In this document: positions 19,729-29,207 of the stretch, in pieces
How the letters are laid out: each line of letters opens with the position of its first letter
How positions within the stretch are numbered: position 1 is the first letter of the stretch
Assembly: GCF_014636315.1 (NCBI RefSeq)
Contig: NZ_BMED01000003.1
Location: 62,001 to 126,000 of the forward strand
DNA: 64,000 bases
Direction: 5' to 3'
Origin: Parundibacterium terreum
GTDB taxonomy: Bacteria > Pseudomonadota > Gammaproteobacteria > Burkholderiales > Burkholderiaceae_D
Translations under genes and position numbers: made by a program
The notes under the pieces: model-generated
Database searches by the model: none
What the model saw: only the letters and a program-made list of their open reading frames with translations
Told to the model about the DNA's origin: nothing

Positions 19729-21480
19729 ATGACGCTGTATCAACTACTTGCACAATTCATACGCCAGCATTGGCGCCACTATGTGGCAGCCGGCGCAATG
19801 CTGTTTTCGGTCGCCGTGTTGACCGTGCTGATCCCGCGCAAGGTAGGGGCCATCATCGATGCACTGGTGGCCCATACGCTGGATACGCCTGCGCTGGTGA
19901 CCCAACTGGCCTGGCTGGCGTTGATGGGGGTAACCATCTATTTTCTGCGGGTGGGCTGGCGCATGCAATTGTTTGCCGCGTCCTTCCGCCTTGGGGTGGA
20001 ACTGCGTACCCGTCTGTATCAGCGCCTCAGCCTGCAGGGGCCTAGCTTCTTCCAGCAACAGCGCACCGGCGACCTGATGGCGCTGGGTACCAACGATGCA
20101 GACGCGATAGAAATGGCATCCGGCGAAGCGATGCTGGCCGGCTTTGATGGTTCCATGACCTTTGCGCTGGTGATAGGCATGATGCTGCTGGGCGTGGACT
20201 GGCGGCTGGCGCTGGTTGCCCTGCTGCCTTTTCCTTTCATGGCCTGGGCCTTCAAGCACATCACGCATCATGTGCACGACGCGTCGCGCGATTCGCTGGA
20301 TAGGTTCAGCCGGCTGAATGATCAGGTACAGGAAACCCTGGCAGGCGTGCGCACGCTGCGCGCCCTCGGGCTGGAACAGCGCAGCGCCCAGCAGTTTGCC
20401 GAGCTGGCGGAGCAGGCAGCGGCAGCCAGCCTGTCTGCGCAACGCTGGGAGGCTGCCTATGAACCGGCAGTCGGTATTGCGCTGACGACTGCCGGCATGC
20501 TGACCCTGGCCCTCGGTGGCTATCTGGTGTGGCATGGACAGATGACAATAGGCGTGCTGACCAGCTTTTCCATGTATCTGGGGCAGTTGATCTGGCCCAT
20601 GTTTGCTGCCGGCTGGGTGCTGTCGTTGCTGGAGCGTGGCAAGGCTGCCTGGGGGCGCCTGGAGCCGGTGCTGGCGCAGGAACTGTCGGTACAGGATGGC
20701 GGCACGCTGGAGTCTGCGCCGGAAGGCAGCCTACGGCTGGATGACGTTGTCTTTACCTATCCGGGGCAGCAGTCGCCTGCGCTGGGCGGAGTTTCGCTGA
20801 GCCTGGCTCCCGGCAAGACTTTAGGCATAGTCGGGCACACCGGCTCCGGCAAATCCACTATCGTGCGCCTGCTGTTGCGCCAATATGAAACACGGCAGGG
20901 ACGCCTGAGCTGGGGCGGCCACAGGCTGGATGAATATAAGCTGCATACGCTGCGCTCGGCGATCAACTGGGTGGCGCAAGAGCCCTTTCTGTTCTCTGCG
21001 TCTATCGCGACCAATATTGCACTGGGCAATCCAGACGCCACACGCGAGCAGGTAATGCACGCCGCCGAACTGGCGGCGGTGCATGAAGACATACTGCGCT
21101 TCCCTCAGGGCTACGATACGCCGGTCGGCGAGCGCGGAGTGACGCTGTCGGGTGGCCAGAGGCAAAGGGTGGCGATCGCGCGTGCGCTGCTGACTGAGAG
21201 CCCATTGCTCTTGCTGGATGATGCACTGTCTGCGGTCGATACCGATACCGAAACCCGCATCCTGCAGCATCTGCAACAACTGCGGCAGCAGCGTGCCGGG
21301 CGTTCTGCAATCATCGTCAGCCACAGGCTGAGCGCAGTGGCCGACGCCGACCATATCCTGGTCTTGCACGAAGGGAAAATCATAGAACAGGGTACGCACG
21401 GCTATCTGCTGGAACAAGCGGGCTGGTATGCGGCCCAATGGCGTTATCAACAACTGGAGGCCAGCCTGGATGCAGCCTGA
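19729..21480 (+). CDS. mdlA: ABC transporter, fused membrane and ATPase domains (MdlA-like)
   Basis: Half-exporter of 583 residues: an N-terminal six-helix membrane domain (about 1-310) and a C-terminal ATPase. Walker A GHTGSGKST is at 369-377; the signature is LSGGQRQRVAIARA, Walker B LLLLDDALSAVD and the H-loop SHRLSAV. It overlaps the next half-exporter by 11 nt, so the two probably form a heterodimer as E. coli MdlAB does. The substrate is unknown; multidrug or lipid export is only a family-level guess. Confidence 0.9.
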   Translation: MTLYQLLAQFIRQHWRHYVAAGAMLFSVAVLTVLIPRKVGAIIDALVAHTLDTPALVTQLAWLALMGVTIYFLRVGWRMQLFAASFRLGVELRTRLYQRLSLQGPSFFQQQRTGDLMALGTNDADAIEMASGEAMLAGFDGSMTFALVIGMMLLGVDWRLALVALLPFPFMAWAFKHITHHVHDASRDSLDRFSRLNDQVQETLAGVRTLRALGLEQRSAQQFAELAEQAAAASLSAQRWEAAYEPAVGIALTTAGMLTLALGGYLVWHGQMTIGVLTSFSMYLGQLIWPMFAAGWVLSLLERGKAAWGRLEPVLAQELSVQDGGTLESAPEGSLRLDDVVFTYPGQQSPALGGVSLSLAPGKTLGIVGHTGSGKSTIVRLLLRQYETRQGRLSWGGHRLDEYKLHTLRSAINWVAQEPFLFSASIATNIALGNPDATREQVMHAAELAAVHEDILRFPQGYDTPVGERGVTLSGGQRQRVAIARALLTESPLLLLDDALSAVDTDTETRILQHLQQLRQQRAGRSAIIVSHRLSAVADADHILVLHEGKIIEQGTHGYLLEQAGWYAAQWRYQQLEASLDAA

Positions 21481-23236
21481 AAACGAAATCAGGAATGCCA
21501 GCGCTTCCGAAAAAAAACAGGCTGTGCAATTGCTGCTGCAGGCGGCCGCGCCGGAAAAAAGACATGTATGGCTGGGTATCTTCTTCCTGTCCATAGCAGC
21601 AGGGCTGGAAGCGCTCGGCCCCTTGCTGGGTAAGGCGTTCATCGACCGCTACCTGTTGCCGCACCAGATGGATTGGGGCTGGGTGGCAGTGCTGCTGTTG
21701 GCCTATGTGATTACAGGCTGGTCGGCGACCTGGCTGCGCTATCTGCAATTGACGCGGCTGGCAGGAGTGGCAATGCGCTCGGTACGCCGCTTGCGCGAAC
21801 AGGTGTACGGCCACGTCATGCGTCTGCCCATGGCTTTTTTCGACAAGGCGATTACCGGCCAACTGGTGAGCCGTGTCACCAACGATACTGAAGCGGTCAA
21901 GAACCTGTATGTGCAGGTACTGTTTGTGATGCTGGACAGTTCTATCGTGGTTATCGGGGCGATGGTGGCGATGGCCTGGCTGGACTGGCGGCTGATGCTG
22001 ATTGTCACTACGCTGATTCCCGCCGTGGTGCTGATCGTGCTGTTTTACCAGCGCTGGAGTGCGCCAGCGGTGACGCGCGCCCGGCATTTGCGCAGCGAGA
22101 TCAATGCGCAGGTGGCCGAGAGCATCAATGGCATGAGTGCCTTGCAGGCCAGCAATGCAGAGCGCCGTTTCGGCGAGCGCTTTGCCGCCACCAATCATCA
22201 GCACTACCTGTCGCGGTTGGATGAGTTGCGTGCCAATGCCTGGTTGTTGCGGCCGGCGCTGGATCTGCTGAATTCGCTATTGCTGGTGATCGTGATTTTC
22301 AGCTTCAGTACGCGTACCCTGTCGGGCGTGGAAGTCGGCGTGCTGTATGCATTTGTCAGCTATATTGCGCGCGTGGTCGATCCGCTGATACAGATCACGC
22401 TGCAGTTCGGCCAGATACAGCAGGCGACGGTATCGGCGGCGCGCGTGAATACGCTGCTTAATGAAAGCACCACGCAGGCAGTCAGCAGCAATGTGCAGAT
22501 CAGCCGCGGCGAGTTGCGCCTGCAGCACGTGGGCTTCGGTTATGATCCCGCCGATCCGGTATTGAAGGATGTCAGCCTGCACATCCCGGCAGGCAGTTTT
22601 TACGGCATTGTCGGCCATACCGGCAGCGGCAAGTCCACCCTGCTCAGCCTGCTGCTGCGCTTTTACACTGCGCAATCCGGCCGCATACAGATAGACGGCA
22701 CGCCGGTGGCGTCGTTCAGCGATGAGCAATTCCGTGCCAGCGTGGGCCTGGTGCCGCAAGATCCCTTCCTGCTGGCGGCCAGCGCGCGTGAAAACATTGC
22801 GATGGGCCGGGATATCAGCGAGCAAGCCATCATGGCCGCTGCCAAGGCCGCGCGCGTGTACGATTTCATCCTGCAACTGGAGCAGGGCTTCGACACGCCT
22901 TTGGGCGAGGGCGGCGCCCGCCTGTCTACCGGGCAAAAACAGTTGATTGCGATAGCGCGGGCGCTGGCTGGCCAGCCGCGCATCCTGTTCCTGGATGAGG
23001 CGACCTCGCATATCGACAGCGAGACCGAGCAGGTAGTGCAGTTGGCCTTGTCAGAATTACGGGGCAGGGTCACGGTGGTCGCCATCGCCCACAGGTTATC
23101 GACGATACGCGATGCAGACAGCATCGTGGTGCTGAATCATGGCCATATCGCAGAGCAGGGCAGCCATTCACAACTGATGGCGCTGGAACAGGGAATTTAC
23201 CAAAAATTATACTTGTTACAGGCGCTGGAGGAGTAA
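21470..23236 (+). CDS. mdlB: ABC transporter, fused membrane and ATPase domains (MdlB-like)
   Basis: The 588-residue partner of the preceding gene. Start ATG 21470 has TGGAGG at 21455-21460 and overlaps the upstream stop; the frame is open to 21428, but no ribosome site fits there. Walker A GHTGSGKST is at 382-390. The signature is LSTGQKQLIAIARA, a slightly changed motif also typical of MdlB, and Walker B is ILFLDEATSHID. One canonical and one variant signature suggest an asymmetric heterodimer. Confidence 0.9.
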   Translation: MQPENEIRNASASEKKQAVQLLLQAAAPEKRHVWLGIFFLSIAAGLEALGPLLGKAFIDRYLLPHQMDWGWVAVLLLAYVITGWSATWLRYLQLTRLAGVAMRSVRRLREQVYGHVMRLPMAFFDKAITGQLVSRVTNDTEAVKNLYVQVLFVMLDSSIVVIGAMVAMAWLDWRLMLIVTTLIPAVVLIVLFYQRWSAPAVTRARHLRSEINAQVAESINGMSALQASNAERRFGERFAATNHQHYLSRLDELRANAWLLRPALDLLNSLLLVIVIFSFSTRTLSGVEVGVLYAFVSYIARVVDPLIQITLQFGQIQQATVSAARVNTLLNESTTQAVSSNVQISRGELRLQHVGFGYDPADPVLKDVSLHIPAGSFYGIVGHTGSGKSTLLSLLLRFYTAQSGRIQIDGTPVASFSDEQFRASVGLVPQDPFLLAASARENIAMGRDISEQAIMAAAKAARVYDFILQLEQGFDTPLGEGGARLSTGQKQLIAIARALAGQPRILFLDEATSHIDSETEQVVQLALSELRGRVTVVAIAHRLSTIRDADSIVVLNHGHIAEQGSHSQLMALEQGIYQKLYLLQALEE

Positions 23237-23324
23237 TCGGCGGGTCCGCCGCCCTGATGGGCTAAAATGCCGAAGCGAAATATTTCCACCATGAGCAAGA
23301 AAACAAGCAAAAAAGGTTGTTGAT

Positions 23325-25640
23325 TTGATAGCAGATTCCAAAAGCCCCTTACAGCGCAGACTGATCAAGGCGGGTATTGCCTTATTGGGCGCCGGTATCG
23401 TGGTGCTCCTCTTCATTATCGGCTATGTGCTGCTGGTGCTGGCGCCCAACCTGCCATCGCTGGATGCCATTACCGACTACCGTCCCAAGATTCCGCTGCG
23501 CGTGTATACCGCAGATAATGCGCTGATCGGCGAGTTTGGCGAAGAACACAGGGATTTTGTCGCCATCAAGGATGTGCCGCAAGTGATGAAGGATGCCTTG
23601 CTGTCGATAGAGGATTCCCGCTTCTATGAACATGGCGGTATCGACTTCAGGGGCGCCACGCGCGCATTGATGACCGATATTTTGACCGCAGGCTATCATC
23701 AGGGAGCCTCCACGATCACGATGCAGGTCGCCCGCAATTTTTTCCTGACCAAGGAAAAGACCAAGACCCGCAAGCTGACGGAAATATTGCTGGCCTACAG
23801 GATAGAAGCCGCGCTGAGCAAAGACCAGATCCTGGAGCTGTATATGAACCAGATCTACCTGGGACAGCGCACGCATGGTTTTTCCAGTGCCGCGCGCATT
23901 TACTTCAACAAACCGCTGAAAGACCTGACGATCGCTGAAGCGGCGATGCTGGCCGGCGTACCGCAAAATCCGGCAAGGCATAATCCTGCGGTCAATCCCA
24001 TCCGCGCCAAGCAGCGCCAGCAACTGGTGCTGAAACGCATGCTGGATCTGGGGCATATTACACAAGCCCAGTATACGCAGGCGCTGGACGAAAAAATCCA
24101 GATCAGCAGCAGCCAGCAATTTGAAGCGCATGCAGATTATGTCGCCGAGCTGGTCAGGCAAAATATGTATGCGCAGTACAAGGATGATACTTATACCCGC
24201 GGCTTCAAGGTATATACAACCATCGTCAAGGCGGAGCAGGATGCTGCTTATGACGCGCTGCGCCGCAATGTGATGAACTATGACCAGCGCCACGGTTATC
24301 GCGGCCCTGAAGCTTTCATCGAATTGCCCAAGGATGAAGATGACCGCGACGATGCAATTGACGAGGCGCTGCTGAAGCACCCCAGCAATGACATGCTGGT
24401 GTCTGCGGTTGTGGTGGAAGTCAGCCCCAAGCTGATACGTGCCGAGCCGGCTTCTGGCGATACGATAGAAATCACTGGCGACGGTTTGCGCTTTGCGGCC
24501 AAGGCGCTGCAGGCCAATGCCAACCGCGATTTGAAGATACGCGTAGGTGCAATCATACGGGCCAGCCAGGATGGCAAGGGCCGCTGGGCGATCAGCCAGT
24601 TGCCGGAAGTGGATGCTGCCTTTGTGGCGCTGAATTCGCAGGATGGTTCGTATCGCGCGATGGTGGGCGGTTTTGATTTTAACCGCAAGAAGTTCAACCA
24701 TGTCACCAGTGCCTGGCGCCAGCCTGGATCCAGCATCAAGCCCTTCATTTATTCGGCTGCGCTGGAAAAGGGCTTTTCGCCATCGACTATCATCAATGAC
24801 GTCCCGATGCCGCTGACCAGCGCCGATACCGGCGGCCAGCCCTGGGACCCCAAGAATGATGATGGCAAGTTTGACGGCCCGATCACGATGCGTACTGCAC
24901 TGGCGCAATCGAAGAATGTGGTATCGGTACGTATCCTGAGGGCGATCACGCCGCAATACGCGCACTCGTATCTGCCGCGCTTCGGCTTTGATGAAGCAAA
25001 GCAACCGACCAACCTGACGCTGACCCTGGGCACCGGTTCCGTAACGCCGGTACAGATGGCGGGTGCCTATGCAGTATTTGCCAACGGCGGCTATCAGGTA
25101 ACGCCGTGGCTGATACAAAAAGTGACCGATGCGCGCGGCACCCTGGTCACGGAGACCAAGGCGCCGGCAGTGGCGCAGGAAGAGAATCGCGTGATAGATG
25201 GCCGCAATGCGTACATTGTCGATACGCTGCTGCGTGAAGTGGTCAGGACAGGCACTGGTGCTGCAGCAACGCAACGCCTGGGCCGCAAGGACCTGGCTGG
25301 CAAAACCGGGACCACCAGCGATGCCGTGGATGGCTGGTTTGCCGGCTATGCAGAGAATATCGTTGCAGTGGCCTGGATGGGATACGACGATCCCAAATCG
25401 CTGGGCGGGCGCGAGTTCGGCGCTACGCTGGCGATGCCTATCTGGATAGATTATATGAAGCAGGCGCTGAGCGGCAAGCCGGAAACCCAGCGCGCCTTGC
25501 CGGAAGGCGTGTCCTTCATGGATGGCGACTGGATGTACAACGAGTTCAGCAATGGCATCGGCATCAAGACGCTGGATATGGATGTGCCGCCTACAGATGG
25601 GGCTACGCCGCCAGCAGCGGCGACGCCTCCTGCCGGCTAA
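23325..25640 (+). CDS. mrcA: Penicillin-binding protein 1A (bifunctional transglycosylase/transpeptidase)
   Basis: Class A PBP of 771 residues that polymerises and cross-links peptidoglycan on the outer face of the inner membrane. It has an N-terminal membrane anchor (about residues 13-38), a glycosyltransferase domain with E96 (EDSRFYEHGG), and a transpeptidase domain with S469 and K472 (SSIKPF), the SKN motif, and K660 (KTGTT). The start is TTG 23325 with AAAAGG 8 nt before it. A 10-codon open frame (23291-23323) ends just upstream and may couple translation. Confidence 0.93.
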   Translation: MIADSKSPLQRRLIKAGIALLGAGIVVLLFIIGYVLLVLAPNLPSLDAITDYRPKIPLRVYTADNALIGEFGEEHRDFVAIKDVPQVMKDALLSIEDSRFYEHGGIDFRGATRALMTDILTAGYHQGASTITMQVARNFFLTKEKTKTRKLTEILLAYRIEAALSKDQILELYMNQIYLGQRTHGFSSAARIYFNKPLKDLTIAEAAMLAGVPQNPARHNPAVNPIRAKQRQQLVLKRMLDLGHITQAQYTQALDEKIQISSSQQFEAHADYVAELVRQNMYAQYKDDTYTRGFKVYTTIVKAEQDAAYDALRRNVMNYDQRHGYRGPEAFIELPKDEDDRDDAIDEALLKHPSNDMLVSAVVVEVSPKLIRAEPASGDTIEITGDGLRFAAKALQANANRDLKIRVGAIIRASQDGKGRWAISQLPEVDAAFVALNSQDGSYRAMVGGFDFNRKKFNHVTSAWRQPGSSIKPFIYSAALEKGFSPSTIINDVPMPLTSADTGGQPWDPKNDDGKFDGPITMRTALAQSKNVVSVRILRAITPQYAHSYLPRFGFDEAKQPTNLTLTLGTGSVTPVQMAGAYAVFANGGYQVTPWLIQKVTDARGTLVTETKAPAVAQEENRVIDGRNAYIVDTLLREVVRTGTGAAATQRLGRKDLAGKTGTTSDAVDGWFAGYAENIVAVAWMGYDDPKSLGGREFGATLAMPIWIDYMKQALSGKPETQRALPEGVSFMDGDWMYNEFSNGIGIKTLDMDVPPTDGATPPAAATPPAG

Positions 25641-25668
25641 TATCGCGCGACGATAAAATCGTAGGACG

Positions 25669-25698
25669 TAAAAAAAGGAAGCGACGCTTCCTTTTTTT
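25669..25698. terminator. Bidirectional terminator between mrcA and a small convergent gene
   Basis: GGAAGC (25677-25682) and GCTTCC (25686-25691) form a stem extended by flanking A7 and T7 runs, so it can terminate transcription from both sides. Confidence 0.88.
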
Positions 25699-25759
25699 AT
25701 TGAGATCCGCAGAGGAGGCTTAAGAAAACCGGCTGCACGGAAATATCAGCAACGAAACA

Positions 25760-25984
25760 TCAGCAGCGCAGCTCCCTCGATGAACGCGGCTTGCTGGCCT
25801 TCAGAGATTTACTCGGCGCCAACTCGCGTTTTTCAGTCACGTGCTCCAGCTCTTTGTGCGTATAGGACACCCTGTCATTGCGGTAATGGGTGCGTGTATG
25901 CTCATCGCGCTCTATCGTGGATGCCTGATCCGGCAAGGGCTCGCTTATTTCGACGTCGTCGGTATGTTCAAATTTGTAGCTCAT
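25760..25984 (-). CDS. Small hypothetical protein, highly charged
   Basis: A 74-residue, very hydrophilic protein (N-terminus MSYKFEHTDDVEISEPL, C-terminus rich in Lys/Arg/Ser) that I do not recognise. It has no membrane segment or known motif. Start ATG 25984 follows AGGCAGGAT; a GTG one codon earlier is also possible. Support comes from its place between a bidirectional terminator on its 3' side and open intergenic sequence on its 5' side. It could also be a chance open frame. Confidence 0.45.
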   Translation of the reverse strand: MSYKFEHTDDVEISEPLPDQASTIERDEHTRTHYRNDRVSYTHKELEHVTEKRELAPSKSLKASKPRSSRELRC

Positions 25985-26127
25985 CACTCATCCTGCCTCA
26001 GCCTGTGAAGGGACTTGCCAGATTAACTTTTCAAGTTGTTATCGTATGCAGGACGATGGCTTAGCGGAGTGTAGGAAGGCGCGATGCAAATGCTGGAGCA
26101 GGGGAAACATTGAAAATGGGAAAGCTT

Positions 26128-26155
26128 AAAAAAAACCCGCTGACCAAGCAGCGGG
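26128..26155 (-). terminator. Terminator of the deacetylase-caspase gene
   Basis: On the minus strand, CCCGCTG/CAGCGGG (26136-26142 with 26149-26155) around a 6-nt loop is followed by an eight-base U run (A-run at 26128-26135 on the plus strand). It lies about 95 nt beyond the stop codon. Confidence 0.88.
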
Positions 26156-26248
26156 CTAAGATCCGAACCTTTGGAGGAGTAGCGGATTTTCCGGATGCTA
26201 ACATCAACTTGTGACGCGCTGATGACAGCGCCGCACAAGCGCCTGTCA

Positions 26249-28975
26249 CTAACCCAGTTTTTTCAACTGCTCCCTTACGTAAGGCACATTGGGATTGTTC
26301 GGCGCCAGCTCCAGGAAGCTGTTGTAGGCTTTTTTCGCCTTCTCCGTTTCGCCCAGATGGGCGCGGGCATCGCCGAGGTTCAGGTAGGCAATCGCGCGCG
26401 ATGCATCGATCTGTAAGGTATTCTCAAACCAGCGCGCTGCCTCCGCATATTTCTCTTGCTTGTAATACACAAAGCCCAGGTTGTTGGCGGCCAGGCCAAA
26501 GTCAGGACGGTATTTCAAGGCTTCGGTAAATGCTTTCTCTGCTTCCTGATACTGTTTTTCCTTATACAACTGCAGGCCCTTGTCATTCGCGCGCTGCGCC
26601 AGTTGACGGGTAGACGCATCAGCCTGCTTTGGAGTGGCTATCTTCTGCTCCTCTCCCTGCAGATTCTTGATCGTGATGGTACCGCCGCTGCTGCCGCTAT
26701 TTTCTGCGACTTCGGCCTTGCGGCCATTGTCCAGCTTGGTATTCATAGCAATGGCGTCGGCAGGCAGCTGGCTGGTTTGCGCGCTGAGGAATTCAGTCTC
26801 GGTCGGCAGTTCGAAGACAAATTCGCCGCCTTCCGAGCCAGGCAGGCTGCCGAAGGCCGGCGTTTGCTGCGACACGCTGGACACCGCAGGCGCGATATAA
26901 GCTGCCAATTCGGTTGCGGTGATCATGCCGTCACCATTCAGGTCTGCCTTGCCGGATAAGGCTTGCAGCAGGGTCCAGGTAAATATCGAATGGCCGTTCG
27001 GGCCGCCGTCTGCCACCATCTGGTCGGCGCCGCCGGCGGTCAGCATTTGCCGTCCCATGCGTTTTGCGTTTTCGCGCAGGAAGTTGGAAGAGCCGCCGCC
27101 GCGCGTCAGGCCCAGGCCGCTGTAGCAGGCGTCCATCACAAACAGCACATGCTTGGCGTTCAGGCTTTCGGCAATGTTTTGCAGGTCCGTCATCGGTATC
27201 GCATCGGAGGCCAGTTGGTCCGGATCGGAATCCACGGGAATGATATAGCCAAGATTGCGGCCCGAGCTGAGTTTGCGGGTGGCGCCATGGCCGGCAAAAA
27301 ACACAAATACCCGGTCATCTTTTTTCAGTTGTGCATGCGCCAGCTTGTCATGGAACAGGGCCATGATGTTATTGCGCGTGGCTTCGCCGTTGCTGAGCGT
27401 GAGTACCTTGTCGCTGGAAAAGCCGAAGCGGTTGACCAGCGTGTCGCGTATCGCTTTTGCATCCTGCACCGCATATTGCAGCTTGGGCCATTTGGCATAA
27501 TCGTTGATGCCAATGACGACCGCCCAGCTATTCTGATAGCCGGTGCTGACGCTGGTTTTTTCCGTGCTGGGCTTATTGTCCTTGCTGACGGTGAATTCCT
27601 TGCCGTCCCAGCCTGCGAAGCTATAGCCGTCGGCAATCAGCTTGTCCAGCACCAGCGGCAGTGCCTTGATGCTGCGCTCGTGGATATCGTGGAACAGGAT
27701 GATGCCGCGCTGTTCCTTGCTGACCGAGCTCAGCACACGGTCGGCGATGGAGCTGGGAACCGGATCTGCCCAGTCCAGCGAATCGATATTCCACATGACC
27801 GAGCGCAGGCCCAAGGAAGACAGCAGCTCCATGCCTTCCTTGTTGCGCGCGCCGTAGGGGAAGCGGAATAGCGGCGAGCGCTTGGCATCGACCGCCTTCA
27901 GCAATTGGTCGGTTTGCGTGATCTCGTCATGCAGGCTGTTGCCGGTTTGCTTGGACAGCAAGGCGTGGCTGTAGCTATGGTTGCCCAAGGCATAGCCGGC
28001 AGCCAGCAGGTCGCGGCTGATCTTGGCATTATTGCCCAGGCTCTCCTTGCCCTGCGCATTGACATTGCCTATATTCTTGCCCACTTCAAAAAATACGGCA
28101 GGCACATTGTATTGCTTCAGGATGGCCGCTATTTCTGCTGTGTAGCGAGGATGCGGGCCGTCGTCAAAACTCAGCACTACGGTCTTTGGCGGCAAGCCGT
28201 TGCCGAAGATTTCGCTGCTCTTGCTGGCTTCCTTGTTTTCTTTGGCATCCTGTGCGGCGACCTCTGCAGTTGGAACATAAGGCACGATCACGCCATAGTC
28301 CTTCATGATCTGCTCACGGGTATAGATGCCGCGCAGATGGGCCAGGTAATCATCCCAGCGCTCGCGCTTAGGCTGTATGGCGCGGCTGTCGAAGCGGGAG
28401 AAAATATCCTTTAGTTCCTGGTCGTATTGTTTCTCTATATCATCCAGCGCAGTCAAGTCTTCCGAGATACGCTTGTGGACCTTGATAGCGGGCAAGGTCT
28501 GTTCCACCGCAACTTGTTTTTGCAGGCTCAGCAATACTTCACGGAACGCCAGCCTGTCGGCATCGTACAAGTCCTTGCCAGATTCTATATAGGCCAGCAA
28601 GGCGTCGTAGCTGGCTTCCCGCTGCGCCACAGGCTGGGTCTGCAATTGTCTTTGCTGTTCGTTGATCTTTTCCAGGCGGGCAAGGTTTTCGTGAAACAGC
28701 GACTGGCCCACCTGATTGGCAGCGGCTTTCTCCTTGCTACTTAAATTTTTCTCGTCGGCAAGCAGGACGATAATTTTTCTGTACGCGGCCAGCAATTGCT
28801 CTGGTCCATTCAGAATTTCTGCCGATACAGCAGCAATGGGGGCGGAGGATTCTGCAGGATTGCCGGATGACGGATCTGTATTTTTGCCGGCATCTGATTT
28901 CTTGTAAACCAGAAAGCCGGCCGCTGCGACCAGCGACAGGGCAATTGCTGCAATTAAAGGACGACGATAGTTCAT
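26249..28975 (-). CDS. Membrane-anchored polysaccharide deacetylase-caspase-EF-hand-TPR fusion protein
   Basis: A 908-residue protein with an unusual domain order. Residues 6-24 form a signal anchor, so the rest should be periplasmic. About 40-230 is helical/coiled coil. A NodB deacetylase domain follows with SFDDGPHP (D271, D272), HSYSH (333-337), RFPYGARN, DWADP and FHDIHE, so all catalytic motifs are intact. A caspase-like (C14) domain starts near 482 with H563 (FAGHGAT) and C617 (DACYSGLG). A canonical EF-hand loop DLNGDGMITATE is at 678-689, and TPR repeats fill about 790-905. I chose ATG 28975 because the upstream 63 codons look non-coding. The target polysaccharide and protease substrate are unknown. 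Confidence 0.85.
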   Translation of the reverse strand: MNYRRPLIAAIALSLVAAAGFLVYKKSDAGKNTDPSSGNPAESSAPIAAVSAEILNGPEQLLAAYRKIIVLLADEKNLSSKEKAAANQVGQSLFHENLARLEKINEQQRQLQTQPVAQREASYDALLAYIESGKDLYDADRLAFREVLLSLQKQVAVEQTLPAIKVHKRISEDLTALDDIEKQYDQELKDIFSRFDSRAIQPKRERWDDYLAHLRGIYTREQIMKDYGVIVPYVPTAEVAAQDAKENKEASKSSEIFGNGLPPKTVVLSFDDGPHPRYTAEIAAILKQYNVPAVFFEVGKNIGNVNAQGKESLGNNAKISRDLLAAGYALGNHSYSHALLSKQTGNSLHDEITQTDQLLKAVDAKRSPLFRFPYGARNKEGMELLSSLGLRSVMWNIDSLDWADPVPSSIADRVLSSVSKEQRGIILFHDIHERSIKALPLVLDKLIADGYSFAGWDGKEFTVSKDNKPSTEKTSVSTGYQNSWAVVIGINDYAKWPKLQYAVQDAKAIRDTLVNRFGFSSDKVLTLSNGEATRNNIMALFHDKLAHAQLKKDDRVFVFFAGHGATRKLSSGRNLGYIIPVDSDPDQLASDAIPMTDLQNIAESLNAKHVLFVMDACYSGLGLTRGGGSSNFLRENAKRMGRQMLTAGGADQMVADGGPNGHSIFTWTLLQALSGKADLNGDGMITATELAAYIAPAVSSVSQQTPAFGSLPGSEGGEFVFELPTETEFLSAQTSQLPADAIAMNTKLDNGRKAEVAENSGSSGGTITIKNLQGEEQKIATPKQADASTRQLAQRANDKGLQLYKEKQYQEAEKAFTEALKYRPDFGLAANNLGFVYYKQEKYAEAARWFENTLQIDASRAIAYLNLGDARAHLGETEKAKKAYNSFLELAPNNPNVPYVREQLKKLG

Positions 28976-29207
28976 AGGCAATGGCTGCGGCGAGTATTTG
29001 GTCAGGATGCAATATCTTATCAGTCTGTCCAAATTTGCATGAGGCGAATTTCGCGCAAGTGCCCGCAAATGCAAAAAGAGAAGGGTTTCCGTCGTTTTAT
29101 TCCCAGCAAGGGGAAATCCAAATCGTCTTAGACTGCATAAGAGACCCAATACAAGGCCCGACACGTTTTGTGTAGGCCAGGAAATTTTTTTTGTCAGCAG
29201 GTGAAGA

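Noticed and set aside
23382..25274. 630-codon open frame antisense to mrcA
   Set aside because: No family resemblance; fully covered by the well-supported PBP1A gene.
28976..29164. Upstream extension of the deacetylase-caspase protein (63 codons)
   Set aside because: It would move the signal anchor inside the protein and has no family resemblance; ATG 28975 directly yields a standard anchor.
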